Assembly: GCA_011033025.1 (NCBI GenBank) | Contig: WFMF01000295.1 | Location: forward strand, 158,455 to 222,454 | Origin: Beroe forskalii | Lineage: Eukaryota; Ctenophora; Nuda; Beroida; Beroidae | Length of the DNA stretch: 64,000 nucleotides | Reading direction: 5' to 3' | Shown here: in pieces, positions 63,301 to 64,000 of the stretch | Position numbering within the stretch: the first letter of the stretch is position 1 | Layout: each line of letters opens with the position of its first letter | Made by a program: the position numbers and the translations under genes | The notes under the pieces: generated by a model | What the model was told of the DNA's origin: nothing | The model's database searches: none | Seen by the model: the letters and a program-made list of their open reading frames with translations, nothing else

Positions 63301-64000
63301 TAAATGGAATCGCAAACGCAGACTGGAATAATTATGTAGACCCATAATAATTGCTTAAACTGTACGGTATGTGCAACGTTTTTTAGCTCAACGAGTATTC
63401 TCCTGATCCAGAAACATTGGAATTATAGAAATCACTGCGTTAATTGGGACAATAATAGTTATAACGATCTAAAAACCGGAGCACGGCAAATAAAGTTTAG
63501 AGGAGCGGGCAGCATGGAATCTGTATAGACACAACATGACATTTTAGTAAAATGGTGGTCGCCGTTCGCATAACGTCAGGCACTAATAATAAAAAATATA
63601 AATATGCAGCAGGCAGATTTAATAATATCGTGCCAGAATAAAAGCTGTTTCTGCGAATTATCAAATTTAATTTAGGAATTTGATCAAAATAACGCGGAAA
63701 TTATGTTTATTTGTGTCTAATCAAGCTAGGTAGATATACCGTACATACAAGCATAAATGGAGATTCTAGACCATATTTTGTCCGACACCTGAAGATGAAT
63801 TATTCGGACAGATGTCAATGTCCGACTATAGAGTCTGAATACAGAAATTTGTCCGAAAATCGAAAACAATAATTTAACTCTGCGGAAAGGCGACGATATG
63901 AAAGGTTTCCAGATATTGTGATCTGTACGAGATCTTATGTTACACCATGCAAGGCATTGGGATTGCTTCAACAAGTTAGCAGGAACACTGGAGTATAAAA
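60331..64000. other. No recognisable gene or structured repeat
   Basis: AT-rich DNA upstream of the sulfotransferase gene. A TTTGATTTGTC/TTTGATTTTAAC-like T-rich stretch at about 61265-61400 is low complexity. Frames at 62192-62437, 62665-62874 and 63726-63974 have no recognisable motif. Confidence 0.5.

Overview
This window is nuclear DNA from an invertebrate metazoan that I cannot place more precisely. The reasons are GT-AG introns, AATAAA signals, an AT-rich background and clear animal gene families: RAD23, a PRKX-type kinase, USP39, a MARCH1/8-like RING-CH ligase, a relaxin-receptor/GRL101-like LDLa GPCR, and a sulfotransferase family I know from lancelets and corals. Intergenic DNA and introns are crowded with short inverted-repeat elements, minisatellites and fold-backs. 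There are no operons, CRISPR arrays, rRNA genes or convincing tRNA genes.

Layout. 37-2025 (+) is a single-exon fusion of GDP-mannose 4,6-dehydratase and GDP-L-fucose synthase. 2.0-8.2 kb is repeat-rich intergenic DNA: a GC-rich element, a LINE-like scrap and a GGGATCGT-ended element. 8368-10680 (+) is an intronless multi-C2H2 protein. 11910-14628 (+) is RAD23 in seven exons, rebuilt base by base with consistent phases (368 aa). 16194-46012 (-) is a PRKX/PKA-type kinase in nine exons (322 aa), also phase-consistent. Its 18.7 kb third intron contains, on the opposite strand, an LDLa-repeat GPCR (27789-31096) broken by one frameshift. 49632-50508 (-) holds the last two recognisable exons of USP39. 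52700-53806 (-) is a RING-CH membrane E3 ligase. 58594-60330 (-) is a three-exon sulfotransferase-like gene. No gene was recognised beyond 60.4 kb.

The genes do not form an operon or single pathway. Three are ubiquitin-related (RAD23, the ubiquitin-hydrolase-like splicing factor USP39, and the MARCH ligase), and two concern glycan or sulfate chemistry (GDP-fucose synthesis, sulfotransferase). I infer no functional clustering from this.

The most unusual observations are: (1) the GMD-GFS fusion, which puts both steps of de novo GDP-fucose synthesis in one chain; (2) short tandem duplications that copy splice sites in PRKX (a 44 bp unit x6 carrying a donor, and a duplicated acceptor), in USP39 (a 36 bp unit x2 carrying a donor) and possibly in the sulfotransferase gene; (3) a 251 bp inverted-repeat element with a perfect 8 bp target duplication and CCCTAA telomere-like repeats inside; (4) several near-perfect hairpins of 95-170 bp; (5) a receptor gene nested in a kinase intron.
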